This document shows positions 1 through 11,100 of a DNA stretch of 64,000 bases, in pieces. This stretch comes from Bidens hawaiensis (Eukaryota > Streptophyta > Magnoliopsida > Asterales > Asteraceae). Location of the stretch: contig JAIQDT010000107.1 in the NCBI GenBank assembly GCA_021521415.1, positions 2,790,001-2,854,000 of the forward strand, written 5' to 3'. The stretch's first letter is position 1; every line of letters begins with the position of its first letter. The notes under the pieces are model-generated. The model was not told the DNA's origin and ran no database searches. It was given only the letters and a program-made list of their open reading frames with translations. A program made the translations under genes and the position numbers.

Positions 1-1332
1 ATTTATTCTTTGCAATAAAACAAGTTTCTATAGGTTTTTCTGCTTAGTGAATATTAATTATTTTTTAGGTATTTGATTCTACATTTATTCTTTTATTGAG
101 AACTTCATATTTATTGTATATTTTTCGATATTGAGATCACATGGTTATCGAGCTGATCTTTATCATGTCATGATTTATATGTTTCTGAGTCCTTTTGATG
201 ATCTTGATGAAAATAACATGTTTTGGGGACAATATCTTTATTATAAACTAATATATAATCATAGGGAAAAGTTAATGGTTTATCACCTTTTAATTTTGGA
301 GTTTTCAAAGTTGTGCATACGGGATTCTTAGGCCAACTGAGGTGCATACATATTTCGGGCTCGGTTTTGCACGACATCACTTGGAGGAATTCAATATTAG
401 TGAGGTTTTTGTACATCAAATAATACATTTTGTTGAGTTCAGTTCAGTTTGCAACTATGCTTTATACTTTTGATTATGGGCTTTAAGGTGGAACATTAAC
501 ATGTACAAACCATATCTTGCATTAATTATTTATTAGTTACTTTGCTCTAACTTATTTATTACTATTTACAGCTTGGCTCACACTGTATTCTTTGAGAAAG
601 TTCTCCTTCTTGTTTGGGGGTAATTTTCTTTTTTCATTTGCATTTCGGGTTAACCTGAAGCATATTTCATTTAGTTTTTCTTTATTTTTCTTTTCAATAT
701 TAAATGTAATAGTGATTTAATATACTGATTTTGGAGGTTTATGCATTCTAATTAAAAGAATTTACGGGTGTGCATGCAACTAAAATAACCGTACAAAAAA
801 ATACGATTTGAATCAAACTCATATTTAAAACTAAATTCAAATTATTTTTCACTTGGTTCAAACCAAAATTATAATCAAAACCAAAAATCCAATTTGGTTT
901 CAATTTAAAGACCGAACCAAAATCTGAATGAAGATTTGACTTGCATTAAGAATCGGTTGTTTGAAGTTGTTTATATAAATAGGTGTTTCGTAGTCACTAC
1001 ATATGCTTAACAAAATGGATTAAGAATGTTTGCATCTAAATTTTTTGATACTAGTTTAAAATATCAATTGATAAATTTAGGTATAAAACCAATTATGTTG
1101 TGCTACTTTTATTACTGCATGCTTTTATATTAATTTCATGGTGAATTGCAATTCTTTAGAGGTAGTAATCGTTGCACAATACCTTTCAACACACATCATA
1201 TAATTGTAGCCAGCTTTCCACATGTTATTTCATAGGATGCCTAGGTATGTAAAATTTTACATTGCTACATTTGGCTTGAAAGAACAAAAGCAAAGTTGTT
1301 TTCTTTTTGCTTTATGATTAAAATTGTGTAAT
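1..1332. other. AT-rich intergenic DNA, no gene recognised
   Basis: Reading frames here are short and resemble no protein family I know. A polypyrimidine-AG followed by a short open stretch and GGGGTAATTT near 562-622 could be a lone exon with a donor, but nothing supports it. The part around 780-960 is rich in AAACCAAAA-type words. No terminal repeats or other structural signals were found. Confidence 0.5.
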
Positions 1333-1735
1333 CAGGGCCGGCTATAAGGGAGGGTCGCGTGGTCGACGGACCCCGGCCCGACATCCCGATAGGCCGGGAT
1401 TTTTTTAAAAAAAATATATTTATATATATTTTTATGAAAAATAATATGTATATATAATGTTTAAACTTAATTACACAACTATTAGCTTGGTTTAGTGGTA
1501 AAGGGGTATGACTTTCAATCAAGAGGGTGTTGGTTCTAACCTCACTTGAGTCATTTTAACCATATTTTTATAAAAAAAATGTTCTTTACACAACCAAGTC
1601 ATAAGGCTCAAAAAATTAAGGGTCATTTAAAAATTAAACTGTTAAAACCCAACAAGATACTCTTTTTTATTAAGGCCCAAAAAAAAATTTCGCCTTTGAC
1701 TCTAAAATTTTTAACCGTTCTTGGAGCCGGGCCTG
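1333..1735. mobile_element. Non-autonomous hAT-type element (403 bp)
   Basis: The left end reads CAGGGCCGGCTATAAGG. The right end, read on the other strand, is CAGGCCCGGCTCCAAG, giving imperfect terminal inverted repeats of hAT style. The element is flanked by a perfect 8-bp target duplication TGTGTAAT (1325-1332 and 1736-1743), the length hAT transposases make. There is no transposase frame inside, so it would have depended on an autonomous relative. A tRNA-like segment lies in the middle (1483-1550). The perfect duplication makes the boundaries firm; only the superfamily name is inference. Confidence 0.85.
1483..1550 (+). other. tRNA-like degenerate segment inside the hAT element
   Basis: TGGTTTAGTGGTA resembles an RNA polymerase III A box, and GGTTCTAACC about 45 bases later resembles a B box (consensus GGTTCGANTCC). 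No full cloverleaf forms, so this is not a working tRNA gene. It may be the head of an old SINE carried by the hAT element. Confidence 0.3.
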
Positions 1736-1743
1736 TGTGTAAT

Positions 1744-2912
1744 GACCAAATTTTGTTCTTTATAGTGGAATGTAAGCAACTTGTACTATTAGCTTTTATG
1801 GCCAAAGACAACGCCCAACTTTTTAACAACCCATAATACATGATTCTTATTCATGATTTAAAGATCATGTTTAAGTAATAACTCTAGTGTGTTGACCGTT
1901 GACCAATTTAATAACATTTTATAGCTCAAAATCAAGAAAATATTTTCAATGGCTAAAACCTTAAAATTAAACAATAAATGATTGTTTTGATTTCTAACTT
2001 TGCATAGAACAAATCTATTTTATTTGAAATAATGCTGGTAAAATTGATTTTGGAAGTTGCAAAAAATGTAGACTTTATAGTCAACTGATTTCTAGACTTT
2101 TTTGTGGTAAGAAATTGACTGATAATATGTATGCGGGTGGCTGTGGCACATTTGAAGAGCTTCTTGAAGTGATAGCATGGGGTCAACTCGGACTTTATGA
2201 TAACCCGGTAAAATGTCTAATATACCCTTTTCTGAATTTAGAAAACCAATTACTGTCAAAAGGTAACACAATTTTTTTGTGGTAAGGCAATTAGAAATAT
2301 AAAAGGGCAAGAATAGTTGTGGATCACATACAAATGCCTTAGCAGGCTCTTTAAATTGCTATAACGAACAATAGTGCATCTTTTAAACCAAAGTGGTTAT
2401 GTCTATTTTGCCTCTGTTAATAGACAAAATTGGTGGGGTTTGGTAATGAGTGTGGGTCAAAGCTTGAAACCGCTGATTCTTTTATTTGAGTCACTTTGTA
2501 AAAAAAAAATATGTTCTTTTTTTGATAGATTAATTGTGTGTTTGAACCTTTCTCGATGAACCGTACAAGTATGATGACATTTCTTAATCCTGCTTTCATA
2601 CTTTATATTATATTAATATTATATTGCTATTGAATGTATTATATCTAACTGTTTATATTTATATTTATCTTTGTGGCATAGGTTTGAATATGAGAATGAA
2701 GTTTAATTGTGATTAATTTCAGTGGGACCAAAGATATGCTTGATGTACTGGTTCTCACGTATCTTGATTCATGAAGAAGGCCTTGTGAATGGAAACAAGT
2801 ACTGTAAGTGTCGTTGCTGATTTACTAATTTTCATGTCAAATGATTATGCATTTGCTTTCATGTGATTTTTTAACTTATGATTTAGATTTTGCTGCAGAC
2901 ATTCTTTCAACC
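1744..2912. other. Intergenic DNA, possibly intron-like, up to an LTR boundary
   Basis: This is AT-rich sequence with no recognised protein. Several polypyrimidine-AG and GTAAG-like signals occur on the plus strand, and one pair encloses a short open stretch listed separately (2723-2803). The segment ends where the TGTAACATCC-type LTR begins. It may be the intron/exon remains of a host gene or older repeat DNA; the sequence alone does not decide. Confidence 0.35.
2723..2803 (+). other. Candidate 27-codon exon, unidentified
   Basis: An acceptor-like TTAATTTCAG precedes the segment and a donor-like GTAAGTG follows it. Within it one frame is open (GPKICLMYWFSRILIHEE and on). A further acceptor TTTTGCTGCAG at 2888-2898 would start a next exon that is cut at 2913 by an LTR. 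I do not recognise the peptide, and an 81-bp open stretch is easily random. It is listed because both splice signals are good and the LTR lies exactly downstream. Confidence 0.2.
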
Positions 2913-2984
2913 TGTAACATCCTGAAATTTCTTGAATAATATTTAATATATTATATTGTGACGGGTGAAATAATTTAGTTAGTG

Positions 2985-3022
<38 letters not shown>

Positions 3023-3193
3023 TATGAAAGGATAAGTAGGCTATTTAGATGGAATGAGTTATGGACCAAAAGGAAAAATGGGCCTTAGGTTCAATGGCTT
3101 AAAGGAGTGTAAATACCCCTTTAAACCCTAACCCTTTCCATTTTCATCCATCTTATCTTACAAGTACCGTACACACTCTAAAACACACACACA
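2913..3193 (+). repeat. 5' part of a TGTAACATCC-type LTR (family T)
   Basis: The start TGTAACATCC and a promoter block (GGGCCTTAGGTTCAATGGC, then TAAATACCCC and AAACCCTAACC) closely match the complete family T LTR at 47493-49676. Homology stops near 3193 in an (AC)n run, where the 3'-truncated SIRE-like copia begins. The matching downstream LTR part probably lies at 28007-30412, so this looks like one LTR split by the copia. The lineage is probably chromoviral gypsy, judged from LTR style only. Confidence 0.65.
2986..3022. repeat. (TAA)n microsatellite
   Basis: About twelve uninterrupted TAA units lie inside the family T LTR, upstream of its TATA-like box. The equivalent place in the LTR at 47.5 kb has only a short ATAATAATAAAT, so the run expanded within this copy. 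Confidence 0.9.
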
Positions 3194-4560
3194 CACTTGC
3201 AATGGCAGCATCATTATCACAGAAAATAGGAGTGTCAAGAAATTTCAAACCGTAATCTAGCGATTGATTTTGCATTCAGATAACCTGTGAGCAGCACGCA
3301 GACGCAACAACATATTCAGCCTCGGCCGTTGCTGTAGATACCGTTTATTGCTTCTTGCATTGCCATGAGATGAGACGATCGCCCAAAAACTGGCAGCCAG
3401 CAGATGTGGATTTCCTGTCAATGTCATCTCCACCATAATTGCTATCAACAAAAGCATAAAGATCAAAATCTGAGTTTTTGGGATACCAAATACCTAACTT
3501 CGGTTGTCCCTTCAGATATCTAAAAACACGTTTAATATAAATGAAATGAGAAAGTTTAGGGTTAGCCTGGAAGCGGGGCACACTGGCAGACAGCAAAAAT
3601 GATGTTAGGACGACTGGCTGTGAGGAACATCAGAGACCCGAACATCGATCGATAGTATGTTTGATCTACGGGACTCCCTTCAGGATAGAAGATAGGAGAG
3701 GCCTTTCTGCCATAGGAGTAGTGGCACTCTTGGAATCTTGAAATTCAAATTTTGCAAGCATATCTTCAACATACTTTCCTTGATGCAGCAAGATTCCCGA
3801 CGAGCTCTGACGAACCTGCAACCCCAAAAACATTGTCATTTCTCCCAACGAGTTCATCTCAAACCTCTTCTTTATTACTTCTTCAAATTCAGAGCATAGC
3901 TCAGCACTAGTGGATCCAAAGATAATGTCATCCACATAAATATAAACTAGAATCAAGTCTTTCCCGACCATTTTAAGAAATAGAGTTTGATCGATGGTTC
4001 CTCTTTTATAGCCACGACCCAGAAGATGAGCAGTCAGCGTAGCATACCACACCTGAGGAGCCTGATGAAGCCCATACAACGCTTTATCTAACTTGTAGAC
4101 GTGATTGGGATTCTTGGAGTCCACGAAACCCGGTGGCTGATCCACGTAAATCTCTTCTTTAACTTCGCCGTACAAAAACGCGGTCTTAACATCCATCTAA
4201 TACACTGTGAAACCCATGTATGACGCATAAGCCAGAAAAATCATGATAGCCTCAAGTCTAGCTACGGGAGCATAGACTTCAGTGTAATCTTACCCTTCAA
4301 CCTGACGAAAACCATGAACTACCAACCATGCCGTGTTTCTAACGATAACCCCTGTGTCATCTTGCTTGTTTTGGAAGACCCATCACGTATCTAGTGCTTT
4401 ATTTCCCTTCGGTAGTTCAACCAATCTCCATACTTTCAATTTATCAAACTGATTCAACTCTTCGTGCATAGCATCTACCCAACTTGGTTCTTGAAGAGCC
4501 ATTTCCACCGACTTTGGCTCAATCTGATAGATAAAACAAGAGAATAGGCCCTGTTTCGAG
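3194..4560 (-). pseudogene. Copia reverse transcriptase and RNase H, broken
   Basis: This is the RT/RNase H end of the SIRE-like Pol. The RT start lies near 4540 (WVDAMHEELNQFDKLKVW), followed by [19 protein letters not shown] and the catalytic [10 protein letters not shown], with both aspartates kept. The connection region is FRYLKGQPKLGIWYPK, then RNase H with STSAGCQFLGDRLISWQCKK. The frame breaks at several stops (for example near 4197, 3663 and 3343) and by a shift around 3600. RNase H continues in another frame to CDNDAAIA at about 3205, where the element is cut off. It cannot make an active enzyme. Confidence 0.85.
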
Positions 4561-5984
4561 AGAACCTATGACATTTTCTATTGGATGATTTCGTTGAGTT
4601 CTTGTCAGAATCCGTTACTCGGGAACAATTCCGGTAGGAGGTAGGTTTAATAAATTTTCATCAATTTCTGTGAGAGGATTCTTCCATCCAGAAGTTGTCG
4701 TACTGTGTGAATATGAGGTGCTGGCAACGTATTCATTTGGAATAACATCAGGAAACAGGGTGCTCCCGAAAATTTGACGAATAGCACTCTCCCGCTCAAC
4801 TGTTGGAGTCTTCTCTGAGGAAGTTGAAGACATAGTTTCAGTAACTTCTTCTGACTAATTGATGGAGACGGGCGAAGTAACATCAAGTGGCTCCGTGAGA
4901 TCATCATCTAGGATTGGAGATATGTGAGTTACTGCATGTGGATCTTCTTTCTCAGCATGTACGGTAGCATCACCTGACATTTCTGTGTTGACAACGGGAA
5001 ATACATTGAACGGTTTAAAGAGTTCATTGTAATCGAAAAGCCACTCAGGACCGACACAGGCATCGGTCTCGTTGTCTTCCAATCAACGAACATCATACGA
5101 TTCCAAAATTTGCTTGGTTGACTTATTATAGACTATGTAGGCAGTATGACCAGCATAACCAACGAAATAACAGTCATCAGCTTTGGCCCCAAATTTTGGA
5201 GTTGACTCAAGATTCAGTAGAGTATATGGGCAACCAAACGCTTTGAAGTGTGCAACTGTGGGCTTATGACGGTAGACAATCTCATATGGAGTTTTCATTT
5301 GAGACTTGTTAATTATTACTCGATTCTAAACATAGCATGCCGTATTAATAGCTTTGGTCCAGAAGAATAATGGTAATTTAGAATCACACAGCATGGTCCT
5401 CGTTGCCTCGATAAGAGTCCTGTTTCTCCTTTCAGCCACACCATTCTGTTGCGGTGTCCGAGCTGAACTGTACCCCTCTTTATGAGAAAAAATAATTCAG
5501 CGAAGCATTCCTGAATTCCGTACAATTGTCACAACGAATTCCCTTCAGCTTCAAATTTAGTTGATTTTCCATAAGCACCACAAACCTCTTGATCAGTTCT
5601 GCGGTTTCACTCTTATTTGGCAAGAAAAACACCCAAGTAAAACGTGAGTAATCATCAATAATAACGAGCCAATAAGAACTGCGAGAAAGACTCATAACAT
5701 GAACCAGACTGAAAAGGTCCATTTAGCAATTGAAAAACTGATGAGATGGTATTAATCAATTTTGGCTTATGAGTTTTTCAATTATGTTTACCCAAAGCAC
5801 AGGCCACACATTTTTCAATAGTAACAAAATCTTTAATAGGTAAACCACGTACCAAATCATTTTTTGCAAGACGGTTCAATTTTTTTGTATTAGCATGACC
5901 AAGACAACGATGCCAAAGCATGGCATTATGTTCTGACACTTTTGAAAACAAGCAGATTATTTCATCAGGAACATTTTTGTTCAT
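4561..5984 (-). pseudogene. Copia integrase, broken
   Basis: The pre-integrase zinc-binding part lies at 5984-5778 (MLWHRCLGHANTKKLNRL ... CVACALGKHN). The core follows (LVIIDDYSRFTWVFFL, then IRCDNCTEFRN), and then a C-terminal part with MKTPYEIVYRHKPTVAHFKAFGCP at 5298-5225. First and second acidic residues of the DDE triad are visible (IIDDYS, RCDN). Stops and shifts near 5775, 5480 and 5310 break the frame. The acidic, serine-rich linker to RT (5082-4615) is also interrupted. It lies between protease and RT in the usual copia order. Confidence 0.8.
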
Positions 5985-5990
5985 GTCGAT

Positions 5991-6267
5991 TGAGAGAAAG
6001 TCGTAGAGACCAAGATCTAGCCGCTAATACGATACATCAACACGAAATCGATACTTTAAATATAATACTTTATTGATAATTAAGGAGTAAATACATTATG
6101 GTGGAGATAAGTTTTGGAGAGAATAACTTAAACTATGTACAAGTTCTCTAATAAATTATGAGCATGAGCTCCCTATTTATAGGCTATTTACAATATACGT
6201 TAAATACAAAGACTAAACCGCCTATAACTTATTCGATCACTACGGACACCAAAACCGTGCACTAACA
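5991..6267 (-). mobile_element. Solo LTR of the short-LTR form of family P (277 bp)
   Basis: On the minus strand it begins TGTTAGTGCACGGTTTTG and ends CTTTCTCTCA, and is flanked by a perfect 5-bp duplication TCGAT (5986-5990 and 6268-6272). Its promoter CCTATAAATAGG and the later block CGTGTTGATGTATCGTATT match the family P LTRs at 8.3, 19.9 and 25.0 kb. It lacks their extra first 60 bases and most of the TTCGTTA-rich stretch. Removing it and one TSD copy joins the copia codons V-I-D-M-N-K-N in frame. This is the expected product of recombination between the two LTRs of a full copy. Confidence 0.9.
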
Positions 6268-6720
6268 TCGATCACATAAGCATTATCTTTTCTTTGTGAT
6301 CGAACAAGAATCCAGTCTTCTGGTATGATGATACCAGGATTCAAAATCAAACACTCTTTCTTAGTAAAGTGAGTTGAAAACCCTTTATCACATATTTGTG
6401 ACACACTCAACAAACTGTGCTTCAACTCTGGAACAAAATTAACATTTTCGAATTTCAGAACACCGTTACTTACAGTACCCTTCTATGTAATCTTCCCATT
6501 TTCTCCTCCCGCAAAGGACACATACCCACCATTAAATATTTGAATGTCATGTAGCTGGGAAATGTCTCATGTCATGTGTCTGGAACAGCCACTATCAACA
6601 TATCAAGGTCTGATGATATTCCTTCATAGTTGTTCCTGCACGATGTGCGAGATTAGTTAGACTTTGGTACCCAGTCCATAGTTACACTGGGTGACCCTGA
6701 CTCATCTATGATTGTCACAG
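6268..6720 (-). pseudogene. Copia aspartic protease region, broken
   Basis: The protease signature YVDSGCSRHMT lies near 6570-6605. It is followed by NGGYVSFAGGENGKIT, FVPELKHSLLSVSQICDKGF and KECLILNPG. The active-site DSG is intact, but stop codons sit both before it and between HMT and DISQL. The segment runs through the TCGAT duplication into the pre-integrase domain. The family's protease would process Gag-Pol in the virus-like particle. Confidence 0.75.
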
Positions 6721-8281
6721 GTTAAAATGACATGTCCTTTTGATCATCTAACATTGAATTTAAAGACTCTTTTACTGGAGATTTAGGCAACCATTTATGT
6801 CTACCATTGTAAGATTTGGCATTATGTGTACAAATGGATGACTTGATCTCCGGTTTTTGAGAGTTAGAAACATACAATTTTGTCTTTTCCACTTGTGTTG
6901 ATTTAGAATTCGTGTTCGTTTTTTTGACCGAAGCACCTTTTCTACCCTCTTTACGAAACATGTTAGGCTTGGTATGATTAGGACTAAACCTGCCAGATTT
7001 GTTTCTGTTCCAATAACCGTTAGAGGGATTAGCATGATTATGCCTGAATTTTTTCCTGTAGGTATTATGATGCATATAAGGCATATTCCTCTAATAAAAT
7101 CCATAAAAGGGAACATATGGACGATGTGGACAATTTTTGGCAATATGACCCAGAGTGCCACAGTTAAAACAAGTTTGACGTTTTACATAAAAATTATTTT
7201 GGGCAACTCCATGTCTGGACCGATTGTGTGGACCAGTTTGTTTTACTTGACGCTTATCACTTGTCATGTTTTTTAACTTATCACCTTGTTTGTCAATAAA
7301 TCATCCCTCTTTAACAAACTTAGGCGATGAGTATTTGTTGGAATCCTTTGATTTTTTGAACTTATTAGAAATCACATAATCAGAATTCAAAGTTTTAACG
7401 GAATCAATCACACAAGAATCCTTGCTCTTAAAAACAGAGCCCACACAAAAATTCGGAATAACAGAATTCAAACATGTAGTTTTAAAGAAATATCATAATT
7501 AAAGTCTTTATTAAATGAAACACTGGTGTGATCATCCTCATCAGTCCATTCCTCAACGATTACTTTCTCTTCACATGAAGTAAACACATTAGAGTCGTTC
7601 ACTTTTGAAGTGGACGCAATAGTTTCCACTGAATCGTTCTTTTCACTGTTAGCTGGTTTACCATACTTCATATCTTTAACCTTTTTTTCCTACTCTTCGG
7701 TAAGAAGAATACCTGAGTAGTTGTCATTATATGGTGGGGGTACCTGACTATATCCTATACCCTCACCCTCATTCTCTTTGCACCATAACTGATTTTCAAT
7801 CATGGAATTAACTATCTTACTGGAAACATCAAACTTTTTAAAATCAAATTCAACCCTGTTAAATTTTTCAGTTAAATTAAAGACTTCTAACTTAGAGGCT
7901 TCCAATTCAGCAGTTAATTCAACAATTTTTTGTTTGGCATCAAGATGATGACAACATTTCAAACTAAACTCATATTTTAGTTTGGAAAAGCCCCTTTTCT
8001 ATGCCTCTATTTTATCCAAATAAGCCTTTTCAGTTTTCTTAAGCTTATGATTTTCACATTTTATCGTTTCCATTTCTCTAAGCAAGTTACTGTTATGAGA
8101 TTTGTAAAGATCCAATTTATCAATACAAGTTTGAGAGCATAAAGAAGAACTTACCTCAGAACAACTGGGAGACGTGAATGCCGTAAATGCAAATTGAAGT
8201 TCCTTGACTTGATCCTCAACAACATTTTCTTCTTTGGACTCTTCAACACGAGCAAAATTGGCAGTTTGATTGTTTATATTG
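6721..8281 (-). pseudogene. Copia Gag, middle and C-terminal part, broken
   Basis: From 8280 the frame reads NINNQTANFARVEESKEE and on into a lysine/glutamate-rich, coiled-coil-like stretch (AKQKIVELTAELEASKLEVF at about 7940-7880). A basic region follows with the second zinc knuckle CFNCGTLGHIAKNC (7165-7124, CX2CX4HX4C) and an asparagine/lysine-rich tail. The frame is shared by 8280, 7962-7690 and 7671-7468, broken only by stops; a shift precedes 7084. The 5' half of the same Gag lies at 25620-27062, displaced by the family P array. Confidence 0.8.
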
Positions 8282-8286
8282 AGAGA

Positions 8287-8854
8287 TGTTAGTGCATAGT
8301 TTGTGACTGGTGATTTGCAGTTAAAGTATTCGAGAGCTACGGAAAAGGGGGAGTCTCTTAGTGCACGGTTTTGATGTCCGTAGCAATCGAATAAGTTATA
8401 GGTTGTCTAGTCTTTATAATTAATGTAAAATGGCCCATTCGCTATGGATTGTATAGCGAATGAGGTCCATTCGTTATAGACTAGACTGCTAGTTAAGTTT
8501 ATAAGCCCGTTCGTTATGTAATATAACGAATGATGCCTGGTTCGTTAAGTTATTACCATTCGTTATGGAATCAAAACGAATGGTGGCTAATTCGTTATGA
8601 AGATATAACGAATTAGGCTTAACTTAACGAATGGAGCTTTGGCCTATAAATAGGCAGATCCACGTTTATTTGTAGGTTATCACAAACGCGAGAGATGTGA
8701 GATCCAATTCTAAGTTATTTTCTCTCCATAAGTTATTTCAACTCCATAATGTATTCATCCATAATTATCAATAAATATTTATTTAATGTATCTATTGATC
8801 TCGTGTTGATATATTGTATTTGCGGCTAGATCGTGGCTATAGGACATTTCATCA
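8287..8854 (+). repeat. Family P LTR, copy 1
   Basis: It begins TGTTAGTGCATAG directly after the target duplication and ends CATTTCATCA just before the primer site. About 60 bases in, a second polypurine stretch (GGAAAAGGGGGAG) precedes another LTR-like start (CTTAGTGCACGG). The promoter side is full of ATTCGTTAT/ATAACGAAT palindromes, and a TATA box lies at 8644. Confidence 0.9.
8644..8653 (+). promoter_or_regulatory. TATA box of family P LTR copy 1
   Basis: TATAAATAGG follows AGCTTTGGCC. The same box is kept in copies 2 (20306-20315) and 3 (25405-25414) and, on the minus strand, in the solo LTR near 6171-6182. The transcript of a full copy should start some 25-35 bases downstream. Confidence 0.75.
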
Positions 8855-8856
8855 AT

Positions 8857-8868
8857 TGGTATCAGAGC
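8857..8868 (+). other. tRNA-iMet primer binding site of family P
   Basis: TGGTATCAGAGC, complementary to the 3' end of plant initiator tRNA-Met, starts two bases after the LTR end CATCA. The second internal region has the same site with one change (TGGTATCAGAAC at 23094-23105). Confidence 0.9.
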
Positions 8869-9193
8869 AAGTTGCTGCTCTCAATGCATCAATAATAAGG
8901 TATTGAATCTGGTCAAAATCGTGTTCTTCGTGTTAATCGAGTTTTGGTCAGATCTGAATTAAATTAGTATGTTATTGGTGGAATTGATGGTGAATTCGTG
9001 TTTATAGATGGAAGACGAAGCTTCATGTATAATTTGGTGTTAATTTATGGTGAATTGAGGTATTCACCATGGAAGAGCATGTTACTGTTTGATTCAGTTT
9101 ATGATGATTTAGTGTTTGTTAAGTTAATTGGATGTTAGATTCATGATCAGCATGAAAATCCAAGTGTTCGGTGTGATTTTCATGGTATATTAT
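8869..9193 (+). repeat. Family P internal region 1, 5' part
   Basis: AAGTTGCTGCTCTCAATGCA and the following 300 bases match 23106-23430 closely. It breaks off at GGTATATTAT, where the Athila-type element inserted with TSD ATTAT (9189-9193). The other family P copy reads straight through as GGTATATTATGGTGTTTTG, giving the empty site. No coding potential was seen. Confidence 0.85.
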
Positions 9194-11100
9194 TGATGTG
9201 TGTCTAATGAATGTTTTTTCTAAGGAACTCACAACTAAGCTTTAAATTTGTAAAACGAAACTCCTAATGAATCCACACACAATTGGCAAGTGTACCGATC
9301 TTAAATAGTATAGAACTAAGGAAGTCCGAGTATCGAACACAAGGACACGTGAAAACGTTTTTGATCACTAACTCTAGACAAGACCTTCCTAACAATAATA
9401 TTTTTTAAATGATTATTAATAATTAACTACTTGACCTAACTTATTTTAACTAATTAATTAACTAAACTTAACTTAAATTAACTTGACCAAACTTGACGAA
9501 ACACTTGATTAAACTCAGAGACTTGACTGCAATTGGAGAAAACGTCTACCTATGTAAGAATCATATTGAAGGTATAATAAGCTAATGGATTGAATAATCT
9601 CACGACACCGGTATCTAAGATGACACAACTAAGGTTCACTCAAGAAAGCTATATCACCTCTCGGTCTCACTAACAAACCCTAAATTACACTTAGTTGATT
9701 TTAAGAACAAAACGGGAAACAAGTTGCTAAAGTGTTCTAATGTCGACTCTCCTCTCGGACTCACCGACACATGAACCTAATGGAAATGAATACTACGCAA
9801 CCAAGGATAGAGGAACAATTTGTTTTAACTTAAACTAGATAAACTAATCGCTCACAAACCCAAAACCGACAAGAACCAAACCCGTTATCGCGCGATCCTA
9901 ATCCTAACAAGTAAAAGCAATGAGATGACGTTACTTACTATCACCTCTAGGTCTCTAAGAAGGTGCCTACCCGCTGAATCTAATCAATTAACACACCCAC
10001 TTAAACCCTACGGTTGTACACCCCGCACACAATCTCTAAACAAAAAGTAAAGAGTTCAAACAAGCTAAAATCAATCAAAACTAATTCAATCAATCAAAGA
10101 AAGAGGTATATGAGTATAATTAATAAAACACAGCCACTAAACACATTCAAATTCAATATTAAACCAAACTTTCATTAACAAATCAAGTCATGATGATCAA
10201 CAATCCATAAAATTCACTAAAACCCAACAATATTCATCAAACCTAGGTAGAACTAACAAGTTTAGCCTAACATAATTTTTGGACAACAGCAAACACTTAA
10301 TATAAACATCATAAAACTCAACCAAAGCATAATTAAACTTATTCACTAATTAATATCAATCTAGCACAACACAATCTTCAATTTAATTGCAAAACAATTC
10401 AAGTTAAAAGATCAAACCAACTAGTTATGAATCTTGAACAAGAACACAAAGTTTATGGATGTAATACTCAAGTGTATGGCTAGTTTATTGATGAAGATGA
10501 ACCCTAGCTGATGTACCAAGTTGTCCTTAACGATCTCCTTCCTCTCCTAGCCACCAAAAAGCTCACAAAATAATATTTTTTTTTCTTCTTCCTTGCTACC
10601 TCCTGTTCCGATCGGACTGTATGGGGAGAGTTGGTTTGAGATTAAATGTATTTGTTTTGTGAACTTGAGTTGCTAAATGTGAGTTTTAATTCTAGCCACA
10701 CAAATCAAATACTTTTAGCTTGCCTCCTCAAAACAAACATACACAAGCCGACCTACAATTCACAAACTGATTTTATTTTTTGCTTCTTATTCCGATTGGC
10801 CAAGAGGTGCTAGGGTGCTTAGGTTTTATTTTTTTTATGTTATAATATATAATGCAAATAAGGCTTTCCACAAGTGGGCTTGGGTCAGGCATTTAACTTG
10901 ATTCTTCAAACTTGATCATAAAAGCCTCTTTTATCTTCCAATACCCGAACCTTTTCACTTTTAAAACTCGTCACATACACAAAATAATAAACTTTGTAAG
11001 ATCAAGTTAAAACAAGTTAAAAACATTATTTATTATATATATTAGTGATAAAAAGATGATAAAATGGTATGGAAAAATAAGTGTGTTTTACAACACATCT
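9194..11100 (-). repeat. 3' LTR of the Athila-type element (1907 bp)
   Basis: It starts TGATGTGTGTCTAATG and ends ACACATCT, where the partner ends ACACATCA. It contains about 800 bases (roughly 9550-10340) absent from the partner LTR at 18327-19402, which accounts for most of the length difference. The first 350 and last 750 bases align well with the partner, with substitutions throughout, so the insertion is not recent. Confidence 0.85.

Noticed and set aside
1483..1550. A functional tRNA gene
   Set aside because: The A and B boxes are imperfect and the acceptor and anticodon stems do not pair; it sits inside a hAT-type element.
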